Assembly: GCF_900108095.1 (NCBI RefSeq)
Contig: NZ_FNWL01000001.1
Location: 372,001 to 436,000, forward strand
Reading direction: 5' to 3'
Length of the DNA: 64,000 nucleotides
Origin: Natronorubrum sediminis
GTDB lineage: Archaea > Halobacteriota > Halobacteria > Halobacteriales > Natrialbaceae
Shown here piece by piece: positions 42,696 to 51,351 of this stretch. Positions within the stretch are counted from its first letter, which is position 1. Every line of letters starts with the position of its first letter. The position numbers and the translations under genes were made by a program. Under the pieces are notes generated by a model. It saw only the letters and a program-made list of their open reading frames with translations, searched no databases and was not told where the DNA came from.

Positions 42696-42873
42696 ACACG
42701 TTCACTGATAACGTATCGCAAAAAGATGCGGGTGGAGGCGATCGCCTCCGACTCGTCACATCACTCGAGCGTGGCGGGTTCGGCTTACGGCTCGTAGTGT
42801 TCCCGGTGGACGACCCTCTCCTCGTCGCCGTCGACCGCGATTACCGTAAGACGTCGGTTCCGCTTAACGGTGG

Positions 42874-43857
42874 TTAGAAGAGGTGCTTCTCTTCGCCGAG
42901 GAGCTTTGCCGGGCCGCCGACGTCCCAGACGGTCGTGGAGACGCCACAGTCGGCGACGGCTTCCTCGACCTGGTCGACGTACTCCTCGGTGGTGTTGACG
43001 TAGACGCTGGCACCCGTGTCGGTCGAGAAGTAGACGGGAATATCCTCCTCCTCGCGAAGCTCTCGGACGGTGTTTAGAATCGAGAGTGTAGCTGGTTGCC
43101 AGTAGACCCAGCCGGATGGACCGGTCATCGTCGTCGCGGCCAGCGAGAGCGAGTCGTGTTCGGCGAGTTCGAAGACGGTGTCGAACTCGTTGTTTCGCAG
43201 GCCATCGCGCATTTCGGCGAGCTGGCCGTGGATGTGGGCGTTGCGTGCCTGGAACATGTGGCTGTCTGCGGCCTCGTCGTGGGCATCCTCGGTCTCCTTG
43301 TGGTACGGAACGAGCCCGACGACGATCTTGAGGTCCTCGTGGAGATCGGACGGAATACGACGGGATCGACAGTCTTCGTCGTTGAGTCCCGTGTGAAGCT
43401 GGGAGAACGCACCGGTGACGGCGCGGGAAGCGGAGGCCGATCCGACGCGGGCGATCGTCGAGATTTCTTGTCGTGATGCGTCGAGTTCCGCCGCTTCGGC
43501 GAGCGCCATCGCGGCTGCGGCGAAGCCGGAAGAAGAGGAGCCGAGCCCGACGTTCGACGGGAAGCTATTCTCGCTCTCGAGTCGAACCGGGTAGACGGTG
43601 TGGGCGGCGTCGGATTTCGAGCGCGCCTTCTCGACGACGGCCTCGACGCGCTCGTAGGCTCGCCCGTCGAGTTCCTCGCCGTCGACGACGAAGGTGTCCT
43701 CGTCGTAGTCCATCGAGAACTCGACGGTCGTGCGCGTGTGACTCGGTGCCGTACAGAGGCTGATACTGTCGTGGTAGGGAAGTCGCTTGACGTCGTCGCG
43801 CATCCCGTGATACTTTACCAGCCCCTGAATTGGGTGGGCCATGGCCGTAGCTTTCAT
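42874..43857 (-). CDS. mvaD: Phosphomevalonate decarboxylase (GHMP kinase family)
   Basis: A 327-residue protein from ATG 43857 (MKATAMAHPIQGLVKYHGMRD). The GHMP P-loop is FPSNVGLGSSSSGFAAAAMAL; DEDCRSRRI, GLVPYHKETEDAHDEA and FSTDTGASVYVNT follow. It decarboxylates the mevalonate intermediate to isopentenyl phosphate for lipid isoprenoids. Haloarchaea use the alternate pathway in which phosphomevalonate, not the diphosphate, is the substrate (known for Haloferax). A longer frame upstream is rejected because the family starts here. The prenyl synthase at 63752 is a later pathway step. Confidence 0.93.
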   Translation of the reverse strand: MKATAMAHPIQGLVKYHGMRDDVKRLPYHDSISLCTAPSHTRTTVEFSMDYDEDTFVVDGEELDGRAYERVEAVVEKARSKSDAAHTVYPVRLESENSFPSNVGLGSSSSGFAAAAMALAEAAELDASRQEISTIARVGSASASRAVTGAFSQLHTGLNDEDCRSRRIPSDLHEDLKIVVGLVPYHKETEDAHDEAADSHMFQARNAHIHGQLAEMRDGLRNNEFDTVFELAEHDSLSLAATTMTGPSGWVYWQPATLSILNTVRELREEEDIPVYFSTDTGASVYVNTTEEYVDQVEEAVADCGVSTTVWDVGGPAKLLGEEKHLF

Positions 43858-44081
43858 ACCCTGATAGGTGGAGGACGGCCGCTTAAAGTTCACGGCATCC
43901 GATTGATCGATCTCGATCTCTTCGGAGTAATTCTGTGGGGCACACAGCCGACCGAGAGCGGGACGTGATGAGACCTCGAGTGAGTTACGAGCCGGTGGCG
44001 TGGACTGGTATCGCGTCCAACGGTGGTCGCACCGGTCCGAATCCGAACCCCTCAAATGGTCGCTCTCGAAAGAGCGACAGC

Positions 44082-44765
44082 ATGGGAACCCCTCTCGAGA
44101 GTCGCGAGGAACAGGCCACCGAGATCGTCGACCGTCTCGAGGAAGCGTATCCGGACTCGACGATCTCGCTTCGGTACTCGAATCGCCTCGAGTTGTTGAT
44201 CGCGGTGATCCTCTCCGCACAGTGTACGGACGAGCGCGTGAACACGGAGACCGAACACCTCTTCGAGAAGTACGACGGCGCGGAAGAGTACGCAAATGCG
44301 CCCCAGGACGAACTCGCCGAAGACCTGAGCTCGATTACGTACTACAACTCCAAGGCAGGATACGTTCGTGACTCCTGTCGGACGATTCTCGAGGAACACG
44401 ACGGCGAGGTACCGGATACGATGGAGGAACTGACGGAACTCTCTGGCGTCGGTCGGAAGACGGCGAACGTCGTCTTACAACACGGCCACGACGTGGTCGA
44501 AGGAATCGTCGTCGATACGCACGTGCAGCGACTCTCGAGGCGACTCGGGTTGACCGAAGAAGAACGGCCCGAGGCAATCGAACAGGAACTGATGGAACTC
44601 GTCCCCGAAGGCTACTGGCAGCAGTTTACTCACCTCTGTATCGATCACGGACGAGCGACCTGTACGGCCCGAAACCCCGACTGTAGCGACTGCGTGCTGG
44701 CTGACATCTGCCCCTCCGAGAAAGGCGACAGCGACGTCGACCTCGCCTCTGGCGACGACTGGTGA
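44082..44765 (+). CDS. nth: Endonuclease III (DNA glycosylase/AP lyase)
   Basis: A 227-residue protein from ATG 44082. ELLIAVILSAQCTDERVN, helix-hairpin-helix LSGVGRKTANVVL with the catalytic Lys, VVDTHVQRLSRRLGL with the catalytic Asp, and 4Fe-4S ligands C-x6-C-x2-C-x5-C in CTARNPDCSDCVLADIC. It removes oxidised pyrimidines and nicks at AP sites. The frame upstream to 43935 is not supported by the family. Confidence 0.97.
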   Translation: MGTPLESREEQATEIVDRLEEAYPDSTISLRYSNRLELLIAVILSAQCTDERVNTETEHLFEKYDGAEEYANAPQDELAEDLSSITYYNSKAGYVRDSCRTILEEHDGEVPDTMEELTELSGVGRKTANVVLQHGHDVVEGIVVDTHVQRLSRRLGLTEEERPEAIEQELMELVPEGYWQQFTHLCIDHGRATCTARNPDCSDCVLADICPSEKGDSDVDLASGDDW

Positions 44766-44803
44766 CCTCCTGACGTAGCCACGGACGGGGATTTGGATCA
44801 CCG

Positions 44804-44848
44804 GCACCGATCATCTGGTGGGGATCGGCGTCACCGGTCATCTGGTGG
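44804..44848. repeat. Two 17-bp imperfect direct repeats, each a CACC/GGTG hairpin
   Basis: CACCG(A/G)TCATCTGGTGG occurs at 44805-44821 and 44832-44848 just after nth. Each copy can fold with CACC pairing to GGTG. It could be a terminator or regulator site for the small acidic gene at 44925. Confidence 0.4.
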
Positions 44849-44924
44849 CCACTCCTCGACGCGCGACCGCGATTGCAACCCCAACGCCTTTTTGTCCGTT
44901 CGCCATATCTCAGGACGAGGAACT

Positions 44925-45167
44925 ATGTCTGACAATACTGGCGAGACCGGCAAAGACGAGCACGGACGCGACGTCGAATTAACTCACGAAGACACCGACG
45001 ACGAGGACGAAGAAGAACTCACGGAAGAGGAAATGGAGGCTCGCGAACGCCAGCAAGAAGAACAGCGTCGACAGGACATCGAACACAAATCCGACGACCG
45101 AGAGGACGACGCCCTCGAGCATCAGAACCCGGACAACCATCGCGACGAGGAGCCGTTCAACAGCTAA
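44925..45167 (+). CDS. Small, extremely acidic hypothetical protein
   Basis: An 80-residue protein (MSDNTGETGKDEHGRDVELTHED) made almost entirely of Glu, Asp, Arg, Gln and His. It is likely disordered or a single helix (EEELTEEEMEARERQQEEQRRQD). Good ATG and codon use support coding. No family recognised. Confidence 0.7.
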   Translation: MSDNTGETGKDEHGRDVELTHEDTDDEDEEELTEEEMEARERQQEEQRRQDIEHKSDDREDDALEHQNPDNHRDEEPFNS

Positions 45168-45395
45168 TCGCACTCGAGCCCTCGCGCGTTCGTCCGCTCG
45201 CCGATTTCCCGCGGTTTCGCTCGACTTTTTTGCCCGTCACTCGGTACTCACGTCTCTCGGGTATCCGCTTGATTCCGTCTCTGCTCGCTCGTCTTCCCCC
45301 ACTCACACGTCCTGTCCCTACTCACTCTGCCTCCGCTACTCGCTCGTTCGACCCAATCCGGTCGCCCGCAGTCGGGCGTTCCTGGAGTCGCAACG

Positions 45396-46295
45396 TTGAC
45401 GGCGATCATCGGTCGCCACGGCGGGAGTACCGACGCGAGACTCGAGGTGTCGACGAATAGCGAGGAGCCACCGAACAGCGAAGAGCCGACGGACAGGTCG
45501 GGAGGCGAACGGTATTTCTGCCGTCGCTGCGAAGCCAGCATCGTGCAACTGGTCGGCTACGAGCCCCGCGGACGCGGCTCTGCAGTGGTGTTCGGTGACG
45601 GCGGGAGCGTCGAGCGACGGCCCCTCGAGCCGGGTGAAACGCTCTCGTATTCCCTCGGCACGCGTCACTGCGCCGGTACCATCGATGAGGGCGGACACGT
45701 CGCCTGCGACCGTTCTGGAACGCCGTACTGTCAGTACCACACCAGCACGTGGGTCTGTGCCCGGTGTACCGGGACGTGCCTGAAGGACGAGATGGACTGC
45801 TACGAGGAACACGCCGTCTACATCGCCGCGTTCGCCCCCGACACATTCAAAGTCGGCGTCACCAAGAGCCGCCGACTCGAGACCCGGCTTCGGGAGCAGG
45901 GTGCAGACCGTGGGGCGCACGTCCACACCGTCTCGAACGGCCGGATCGCTCGCGAACTCGAGGCCGAAATCGCGGAGTGGTTGGTCGATCGCGTTCGGAC
46001 GCCCGCAAAAGTCGCGTCCCTCGCGGCTCCTGTGGAGGACGGAGCGTGGGAGGACGTGCTCGCGGCGTTCGACGTCCTCGAGCGCTTCGAGTTCGACTAC
46101 GGGCTCGGACTCGAGACCCAGCCCGTACGCGAGACGCTGCTCTCTGGGACCGTTCGCGGTGTGAAGGGGCGGTTGCTCGTCCTCGAGCACAACGGAACCG
46201 AATACGCGGTGGACATGCGCGACCTCGTCGGCTACGAGGTAGATCCCGGGACGACGCGGCAGAACCTCCAGTCCTCGCTCGGCTCGTTTGGATGA
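45396..46295 (+). CDS. DUF2797 family zinc protein with GIY-YIG-like segment
   Basis: Up to 299 residues from TTG 45396; the family usually begins near VQLVGYEPRG, so the first 40 residues (with a CRRC pair) may be an extension or a wrong start. DUF2797 hallmarks are GTRHCAGTIDE, CDRSGTPYCQYHTSTWVCARCTGTCLKDEMDCYEEH, then VYIAAFAPDTFKVGVTK, RLETRLREQGAD and NGRIARELEAEIAEWL, which resemble a GIY-YIG nuclease core. Function unknown. The 228 bases between it and the acidic gene hold nothing recognisable. Confidence 0.85.
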   Translation: MTAIIGRHGGSTDARLEVSTNSEEPPNSEEPTDRSGGERYFCRRCEASIVQLVGYEPRGRGSAVVFGDGGSVERRPLEPGETLSYSLGTRHCAGTIDEGGHVACDRSGTPYCQYHTSTWVCARCTGTCLKDEMDCYEEHAVYIAAFAPDTFKVGVTKSRRLETRLREQGADRGAHVHTVSNGRIARELEAEIAEWLVDRVRTPAKVASLAAPVEDGAWEDVLAAFDVLERFEFDYGLGLETQPVRETLLSGTVRGVKGRLLVLEHNGTEYAVDMRDLVGYEVDPGTTRQNLQSSLGSFG

Positions 46296-46579
46296 GCGAG
46301 TTGGTCGTCTGGTGGGTGCTCGAGTTGCGACTCTCGATGCGGTCAGGTTTTTGAATACAGTAGTGATGAGTACGTCTGTCAGCTATTTCTTAATATTGGA
46401 TGGGTCCGTACGTCATTCCTGGATAACGAGTTCGTTCGTTCCCCGATTACTAGACACGGGGATTTCCTCACCCTCCCCAGCCGACTCGCTCGCGTCCACC
46501 GGACGCTCGCTCGCCCCTCGCGAGTCGTGGCGCGTCTCGCGAGTGCTCGCCACGCCACCGCGCGCCACGGAATCGATTG

Positions 46580-47239
46580 TTACCGGCGGCCGCCGCGACT
46601 GGTATCGTGGCCGCGGGGAGTGTCGCGACTGGTATCGTGACCCCGGGGGCTGGCGTCGGTCTCGAGGCCGGGTGCACCGTCGTGTCGTCGGTCGTCGAGG
46701 AACGCGTGTTCGTCCGCTGAGAGCTCTCGGTCGCGAAATTCCTCGAGGCCGGACTGATAGCGCTCATCCCTGTCATCGATGTCGTCGGTGTCTTTGGCCG
46801 GGTTGGGCGAGGGATACTCGAGGACGAGTTCGGCGATGCCGGTCGTCTCACCGGTGAACGCGAAGCCACTCCGGTAGAGGGCTTCGTAGGCGAAGGGGTT
46901 GTTGACGGCGATCCGAAGCCGTTCGTAGCCGCGCTCGAGGGCGCGCTCGCGCACGAACGAGCAGAGCGCTGGGCCGATACCCTCACCTCGGTGGGCTCGT
47001 TCGACGGTGACGTACCGAAGCCAGAGGGTACTCGAGTCGGTTCGGTCTTCGTTGAACGCGACGGCAGCGACGATGTCGTCGGCTTGCTGGTCGGAATCCG
47101 GGTCGTCTCCCTCGGCGTCGATTCTGGCCACGGCCTTCCCCGTGTTCGACATGACGAACTTGCCGGCGTAGCTAAAGCGCTCGTAATCGAGTCGGAGGGT
47201 CGGACCGTCGGCTGGCCAGCCGAGTAGTTCGAACTCCAC
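46580..47239 (-). CDS. GNAT-family N-acetyltransferase
   Basis: A 219-residue protein. WLRYVTVERAHRGEGIGPALCSFVRERA is the acetyl-CoA-binding motif A with R-G-x-G-I-G, and LRIAVNNPFAYEALYRSGFAF is motif B. The last 60 residues are a charged tail ending in RGHDTSRDTPRGHDTSRGG, produced by a direct DNA repeat. The tail looks recently extended. The substrate is unknown. The 284 bases to its right and left (46296-46579) hold no gene. Confidence 0.88.
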   Translation of the reverse strand: MEFELLGWPADGPTLRLDYERFSYAGKFVMSNTGKAVARIDAEGDDPDSDQQADDIVAAVAFNEDRTDSSTLWLRYVTVERAHRGEGIGPALCSFVRERALERGYERLRIAVNNPFAYEALYRSGFAFTGETTGIAELVLEYPSPNPAKDTDDIDDRDERYQSGLEEFRDRELSADEHAFLDDRRHDGAPGLETDASPRGHDTSRDTPRGHDTSRGGRR

Positions 47240-47387
47240 AGTAACGGGTTCCCACCGTAGCTACTAAGCTTCTGGTGGGCCGGTCGAGTGACTGTGGTTG
47301 TCGCTGCGACCATCGTTGTTTGTGCCTGTGACTGTGGTTGTGGTTGCCGGTCGAACACTTTTGGCAGGGCTCGTGGTAGGCGCGGGT

Positions 47388-47942
47388 ATGAGTACCGAGT
47401 CCGATAACGCGGCAGCGTTCGGTATCAGTGGCGCAACCGGCTGGTTGGTCGGCGGCACAGTCGGCGGCGCACTCGGTGCCGTCGCGTTCGGCCTGCTCAT
47501 GTGGTTGCTCGATCCCGCTATCGTCGAAGTGGCGATCCCCGCCGTCTACGGACTCGAGCCCGTCGGGATCGTCGGGTGGGGAATGCACATCGTCCACGGA
47601 ATCGTGCTCGGTCTCATCTTCGGCGTCATCATCACTCGAGAGGCCGTCCTCGGTGTATTACTGACGGACGTCGAGACCGAGAGTCTCTCTCGAACCGGAG
47701 TCATGTTCAGGCTCGTCGGCGCTGGATTCGTCTTCGGACTCGCCGTCTGGGCGATCCTCCCGTTGCTCGTCCTTCCCGTCTGGGTCGAAACAGCAGGCGT
47801 GGGCGGCGAGATCGGCGACTTCCCGACGGACGCCGTCGAGAGTCTCGTCGGCCACCTCGTGTTCGGAACGGTCCTCGGACTCGTCTTTGCCGCCACCGTC
47901 GATCTCTACGGCCGGTCGGACGAACGGCCACTCGAGGAGTAA
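47388..47942 (+). CDS. Small multi-spanning membrane protein
   Basis: A 184-residue protein from ATG 47388 (MSTESDNAAAFGIS). Hydrophobic segments are WLVGGTVGGALGAVAFGLLMWLL, IVHGIVLGLIFGVII, LVGAGFVFGLAVWAILPLLVL and VGHLVFGTVLGLVFAATV, so four helices. It is glycine rich, with no transport or enzyme motif. Divergent from the GNAT gene. The following 300 bases (47943-48243) show no supported gene; frames there read as noise. Confidence 0.75.
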   Translation: MSTESDNAAAFGISGATGWLVGGTVGGALGAVAFGLLMWLLDPAIVEVAIPAVYGLEPVGIVGWGMHIVHGIVLGLIFGVIITREAVLGVLLTDVETESLSRTGVMFRLVGAGFVFGLAVWAILPLLVLPVWVETAGVGGEIGDFPTDAVESLVGHLVFGTVLGLVFAATVDLYGRSDERPLEE

Positions 47943-48243
47943 CTCGACTCGCGTTTTCTCGATTTTACTCAAAACCGATTCCGCCGCCACTGGGTTCGGT
48001 GTTGGATTGCTCATACCAGCGTTTCGTCCGACGATCCTGGTAGGCCTCGTACGAGGACGCGCAAGTTCCCGCTGGTGGGTCTCGGTATACGTCGGTACCC
48101 CGAATTTCACGGTCGTTGCAATCGTAAGCCCGGGTTTTACTCGAGTCATGCCTGTCGATTGCTATCGAGGATTCTTCGATGACCGACAATAAAACGACCG
48201 TCGCGTCAGACTCGAGCAGTGGTCGACGAGGTGGATCCCGCAG

Positions 48244-49413
48244 ATGAAAGCACTCACCTGGCACGGCGAACAGGACGTCCGCGTCGAGGAGGTTCCAAAA
48301 CCCGAACTCGCGAATCCGACGGACGCGATTATCGAGGTGACGGCGACTGCGATCTGCGGTTCCGACCTCCTCCTCTACAACGGGTACATGCCCGGTATGC
48401 GCGAGGGCGACGTGCTCGGGCACGAGCCAATGGGTGAGGTAGTCGAAGTCGGCCGCGACGTCGAAACGCTCGAGGTCGGCGACCGCGTCGTCGTCCCGTT
48501 CACGATTAGCTGTGGCTCGTGTTGGTTCTGTGGAAACGACATGTTCTCGCTCTGTGACAACTCGAACCCGAACGCCGAACTGGCGAGCAAAGTGATGGGT
48601 CACTCGCCGGCCGGCCTCCTCGGGTTCTCACATCTCTTAGGAGGATACGCCGGGGGGCAGGCAGAGTACCTTCGGGTTCCCTACGCCGACGTCGGTCCAA
48701 TTACGATCGACTCGGATCTGCCGGACGAGCAGGTTCTCTTCCTTTCCGACATCTTCCCAACGGGGTACATGGCCGCCGAGAACGCCGACATCGAGGACGG
48801 CGACACCGTCGCCGTCTGGGGGTGTGGTCCAGTGGGTCAGTTCGCCATCCAGAGCGCCTGGATGTTCGGTGCGAATCAGGTCGTGGCGATCGACCGCGTT
48901 CAGGAGCGCTTGGACATGGCGAACGATCACGGCGATGCCGTGACCATTAATTTCGAACACGAGGACGTCTACGACCGACTGCAGAGCCTCACCGGCGGCC
49001 GGGGTCCGGACCGGTGTATCGACGCCGTCGGCACGGAAGCCCACGGCACCGGCCTCGAGGGAGTAACTGACCAGGTCAAGCAGGAAATGCACCTTCAGGA
49101 CGACCGTCCGTACGTTCTCCGCGAAGCAATCAAGTGTTGTCGAAAGGGCGGGACGCTCTCGGTCCCCGGCGTCTACATCAGGGAATCGGACAACATCCCT
49201 TTCGGTCCGCTGATGAACAAGGCCCTGACGGTGAAATCCGGACAAACCCACGTCCAACACTACCTCGATCCCCTCCTCGAGAAAATCGAAGACGGCGAGA
49301 TCGATCCCTCGTTCGTCATTACGCATCAAACGTCGCTCGAGGACGGCCCCGATATGTACGAGACGTTCAACGACAAGGACGACGACTGTATCAAGGTCGT
49401 GATGACTCCCTGA
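48244..49413 (+). CDS. Zinc-dependent alcohol dehydrogenase (formaldehyde-dehydrogenase-like MDR)
   Basis: A 389-residue protein. Catalytic zinc ligands are in [13 protein letters not shown] and [16 protein letters not shown] reduced structural-zinc loop is [15 protein letters not shown] (four Cys). The Rossmann motif is [30 protein letters not shown] and the long C-terminal insertion ([16 protein letters not shown]) match glutathione-independent formaldehyde dehydrogenase relatives. It oxidises an alcohol or aldehyde with NAD(P)+; the substrate is not fixed by sequence. Single gene. Confidence 0.92.
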   Translation: MKALTWHGEQDVRVEEVPKPELANPTDAIIEVTATAICGSDLLLYNGYMPGMREGDVLGHEPMGEVVEVGRDVETLEVGDRVVVPFTISCGSCWFCGNDMFSLCDNSNPNAELASKVMGHSPAGLLGFSHLLGGYAGGQAEYLRVPYADVGPITIDSDLPDEQVLFLSDIFPTGYMAAENADIEDGDTVAVWGCGPVGQFAIQSAWMFGANQVVAIDRVQERLDMANDHGDAVTINFEHEDVYDRLQSLTGGRGPDRCIDAVGTEAHGTGLEGVTDQVKQEMHLQDDRPYVLREAIKCCRKGGTLSVPGVYIRESDNIPFGPLMNKALTVKSGQTHVQHYLDPLLEKIEDGEIDPSFVITHQTSLEDGPDMYETFNDKDDDCIKVVMTP

Positions 49414-49481
49414 GCGAGAGCCTTCGGTGAGAGTGGCTCGAACAATATTTTACGCTCGCGAATTTGGCTCGCGTGAAAATA

Positions 49482-49502
49482 TGCGCGGACCGGGATTTGA
49501 AC
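49482..49502 (-). repeat. Truncated copy of the tRNA-Gly 3' end
   Basis: tgcgcggaccgggatttgaac is identical to 49605-49625, which encodes the 3' part of tRNA-Gly. The two copies are 123 bases apart. This is the pattern left when a short element or integrase event duplicates the tRNA 3' end; no integrase is present in the 100 bases between. Confidence 0.8.
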
Positions 49503-49604
49503 GACGCGAAGACGGTTGCACTCGCTTCGCTCGTGCACTGCGACTTCTCTACTTCAAACCCCTCGAGCGAATTCTGCTGCTCGCGGTGTTGCTCGTAGCA
49601 GAAG

Positions 49605-49675
49605 TGCGCGGACCGGGATTTGAACCCGGGCCATGAGCTTGGAAGGCTCAGGTCCTACCACTAGACCATCCGCGC
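49605..49675 (-). tRNA. trnG: tRNA-Gly (anticodon UCC)
   Basis: The minus strand folds as a cloverleaf: acceptor GCGCGGA pairs with TCCGCGC. The D arm contains GTCTAGTGGTAGGAC. The anticodon stem is CTGAG/CTCA(T) around the loop CTTCCAA (anticodon TCC). The T arm is CCCGGGTTCAAATCCCGG. Length 70 plus discriminator A. No intron. No CCA is encoded, as usual. Confidence 0.97.
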
Positions 49676-49783
49676 GCAGTCTGCTATTCTGGTTCGGTGT
49701 TTAAGGCGCTTCCGTTTTCGACTACTCGCCTCGAGTCCGGCGTTTTTCCCACCATACCCTCCAAACTCGGCCGTCTCAAAACC

Positions 49784-50491
49784 TCATTCGTCGAGATCTG
49801 ATTCAGAACCTGCGACCGTCGCATAACAGTTCCCACTCGAGAGTTCCCACTCGAGGACGTCGAGGTCGCTCGCCTCGAGGTCAGCGTCGAACTCGTCGGG
49901 AGCGTAGATGTGATAGAATCGGTCGACGGTTTCCCCGCCGGGAAGCGTCCACTCGATGGTCGTATCGAAGCCGTCGGTTTCGTCGAATTTATCGTGAGCG
50001 GTCGACCACGCGCTGATCAGTGCTCTCCCGTCGGGGTCGAGGACGCGCGCCAATTCGTCGAGACTCGCCTGCCGGGCCCGTTGGGTTGGAAGGTGGTGAA
50101 GCGTCGCGACGTAAACGGCGATGTCGACGGTGTTAGTAGCTAGGGGGAGCGTCGCAGCATCTCCCTGACAGAGTGCGACCTCGAATCCACGTTCGTGTGC
50201 ACGCTCGCGGCCAGTCTCGAGGAGGCCAGCACTAGCGTCGAGGCCGACGACGGTCTCGCAAGTATCGACGAGCAACTCGGCGTGCCGGCAGTTGCCACAG
50301 CCGAGGTCGAGACCGACTCGAGTACCGGAGCGTGAGTTCGACGCCGCGTGCGCGTCGACGAACGATTCGACCTCCGGCCAGGCGTACTCTCTGGTCGACG
50401 CGAAGTGAGTCGCAATCTCGTCGTACGTATCCCGGACGTCGGCACGACGCGCGAGGTCGTCCGTCGTCGGTGGGTCCTGCTGGTCGGCCAT
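49784..50491 (-). CDS. SAM-dependent methyltransferase, Trm9/ABH8-like
   Basis: A 235-residue protein. The N-terminal block VRDTYDEIATHFASTREYAWPEV is distinctive for Trm9-type tRNA wobble-uridine methyltransferases. Motif I is LDLGCGNCRHAELL, then VVGLDASAGLLETGR, CQGDAATLPL, and YVATLHHLPTQRARQASLDEL. The expected reaction is methylation of a carboxymethyl-uridine side chain, needing the activator Trm112. A Trm112-like gene is at 57889 in this window. A general small-molecule methyltransferase is the alternative. Confidence 0.82.
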   Translation of the reverse strand: MADQQDPPTTDDLARRADVRDTYDEIATHFASTREYAWPEVESFVDAHAASNSRSGTRVGLDLGCGNCRHAELLVDTCETVVGLDASAGLLETGRERAHERGFEVALCQGDAATLPLATNTVDIAVYVATLHHLPTQRARQASLDELARVLDPDGRALISAWSTAHDKFDETDGFDTTIEWTLPGGETVDRFYHIYAPDEFDADLEASDLDVLEWELSSGNCYATVAGSESDLDE

Positions 50492-50738
50492 CGTCGATCA
50501 TTCGTCGTGGAACGCGCAAAAAGCGTTCGCACTCCTCGGTAAGGAAGTCGTCAGTTTCCCTCAGCGCCACCGTACACATCAGGTGTATGTCATCATACTA
50601 TCGCCGCAAAGCTCGGTTCCTGTCACCTGCGGGTACCGTGCGAATAGAATCGTCACGAAACGAATCTCGTTAGTGTACGGATATCCGATTGGTGTGCGTT
50701 ACGTTGATACGGTGTGAGTCCGAATCAGTGAGTACGGA

Positions 50739-51209
50739 ATGAGGCGCGAGCACTTCACAGTAACTGTCAGCAATATCGAGTGGGCCGAGACCAACGGCGA
50801 GCCACGGAAACCTGAAGTATCGATCGACGTCACTGGCTCGACGACGATGCTCCGCGAGCGCCTTACAGGGCCCGACGGCGAACTCCTCGATGCCGGTGAA
50901 ACCGACGTCTCCCTTCGGCTTCAGGCGCCACTGGACACCGACACGACAGGCGTAATCAGCGTTGCAAATCGTGTCACTGGCGAGTTCGTCCTCGAGCTCA
51001 ACGAAACCGCCGAGAACGTGCTGACGTTTATCCAGGCGGCCCGGAGTTACGGTGAGAGCGAGACGGAAGACGACGGTCGGTACGAAGTTGAACTCCTCCT
51101 CGAGGGTGAGCAGTTCGTTACCTACGACAAACAGACCTTTCTGGTCTACGACGTCGACGGGAATCTCATGCGTCAACACAGCCTGATTCCGAGTGGCGTC
51201 GAACTCTAA
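50739..51209 (+). CDS. Haloarchaeal DUF5793-like protein
   Basis: A 156-residue protein, MRREHFTVTVSNIEWAET, with EPRKPEVSIDVTGS, LTGPDGELLDAGETDVSLRL and IPSGVEL at the end. The pattern fits a conserved haloarchaeal family I recall as DUF5793. It is beta rich with no catalytic motif. Cytoplasmic, single gene. The 247 bases upstream contain nothing else identifiable. Confidence 0.75.
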   Translation: MRREHFTVTVSNIEWAETNGEPRKPEVSIDVTGSTTMLRERLTGPDGELLDAGETDVSLRLQAPLDTDTTGVISVANRVTGEFVLELNETAENVLTFIQAARSYGESETEDDGRYEVELLLEGEQFVTYDKQTFLVYDVDGNLMRQHSLIPSGVEL

Positions 51210-51290
51210 TCTGGGTTCACCGAGATAGCCCTCGAGTATCTGTTCGGTTTGCTAGACGTCTTTCCTCTACAACGCTGGAAGCGACCGGCA

Positions 51291-51300
51291 GGTATAAGTG
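51291..51300 (+). promoter_or_regulatory. TATA box of the ABC-ATPase gene
   Basis: ggtataagtg is an archaeal TATA-like element, directly followed by the iron-type operator. It is 52-61 bases before ATG 51352. Confidence 0.55.
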
Positions 51301-51318
51301 TTTTAGGGGAGCCTAAAT
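51301..51318. promoter_or_regulatory. DtxR/IdeR-type iron-box operator
   Basis: TTTTAGGGGAGCCTAAAT has the two-fold symmetry TTTAGG/CCTAAA known for DtxR/SirR/IdeR family operators. It sits immediately after the TATA box, where a bound repressor would block initiation under metal-replete conditions. This points to iron (or manganese) control of the ABC ATPase. Confidence 0.7.
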
Positions 51319-51351
51319 AGAATAGACGCCGAGAGACGGCGGAGGCGATCA

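Noticed and set aside
42874-44295. A longer 473-codon version of the decarboxylase
   Set aside because: The extra N-terminal residues overlap the divergent nth start and are basic noise; the family begins at ATG 43857.
47887-48192. A 101-codon plus frame after the membrane protein gene
   Set aside because: It overlaps the membrane protein 3' end, lacks acidic haloarchaeal composition and has no family; the gap is left unassigned.
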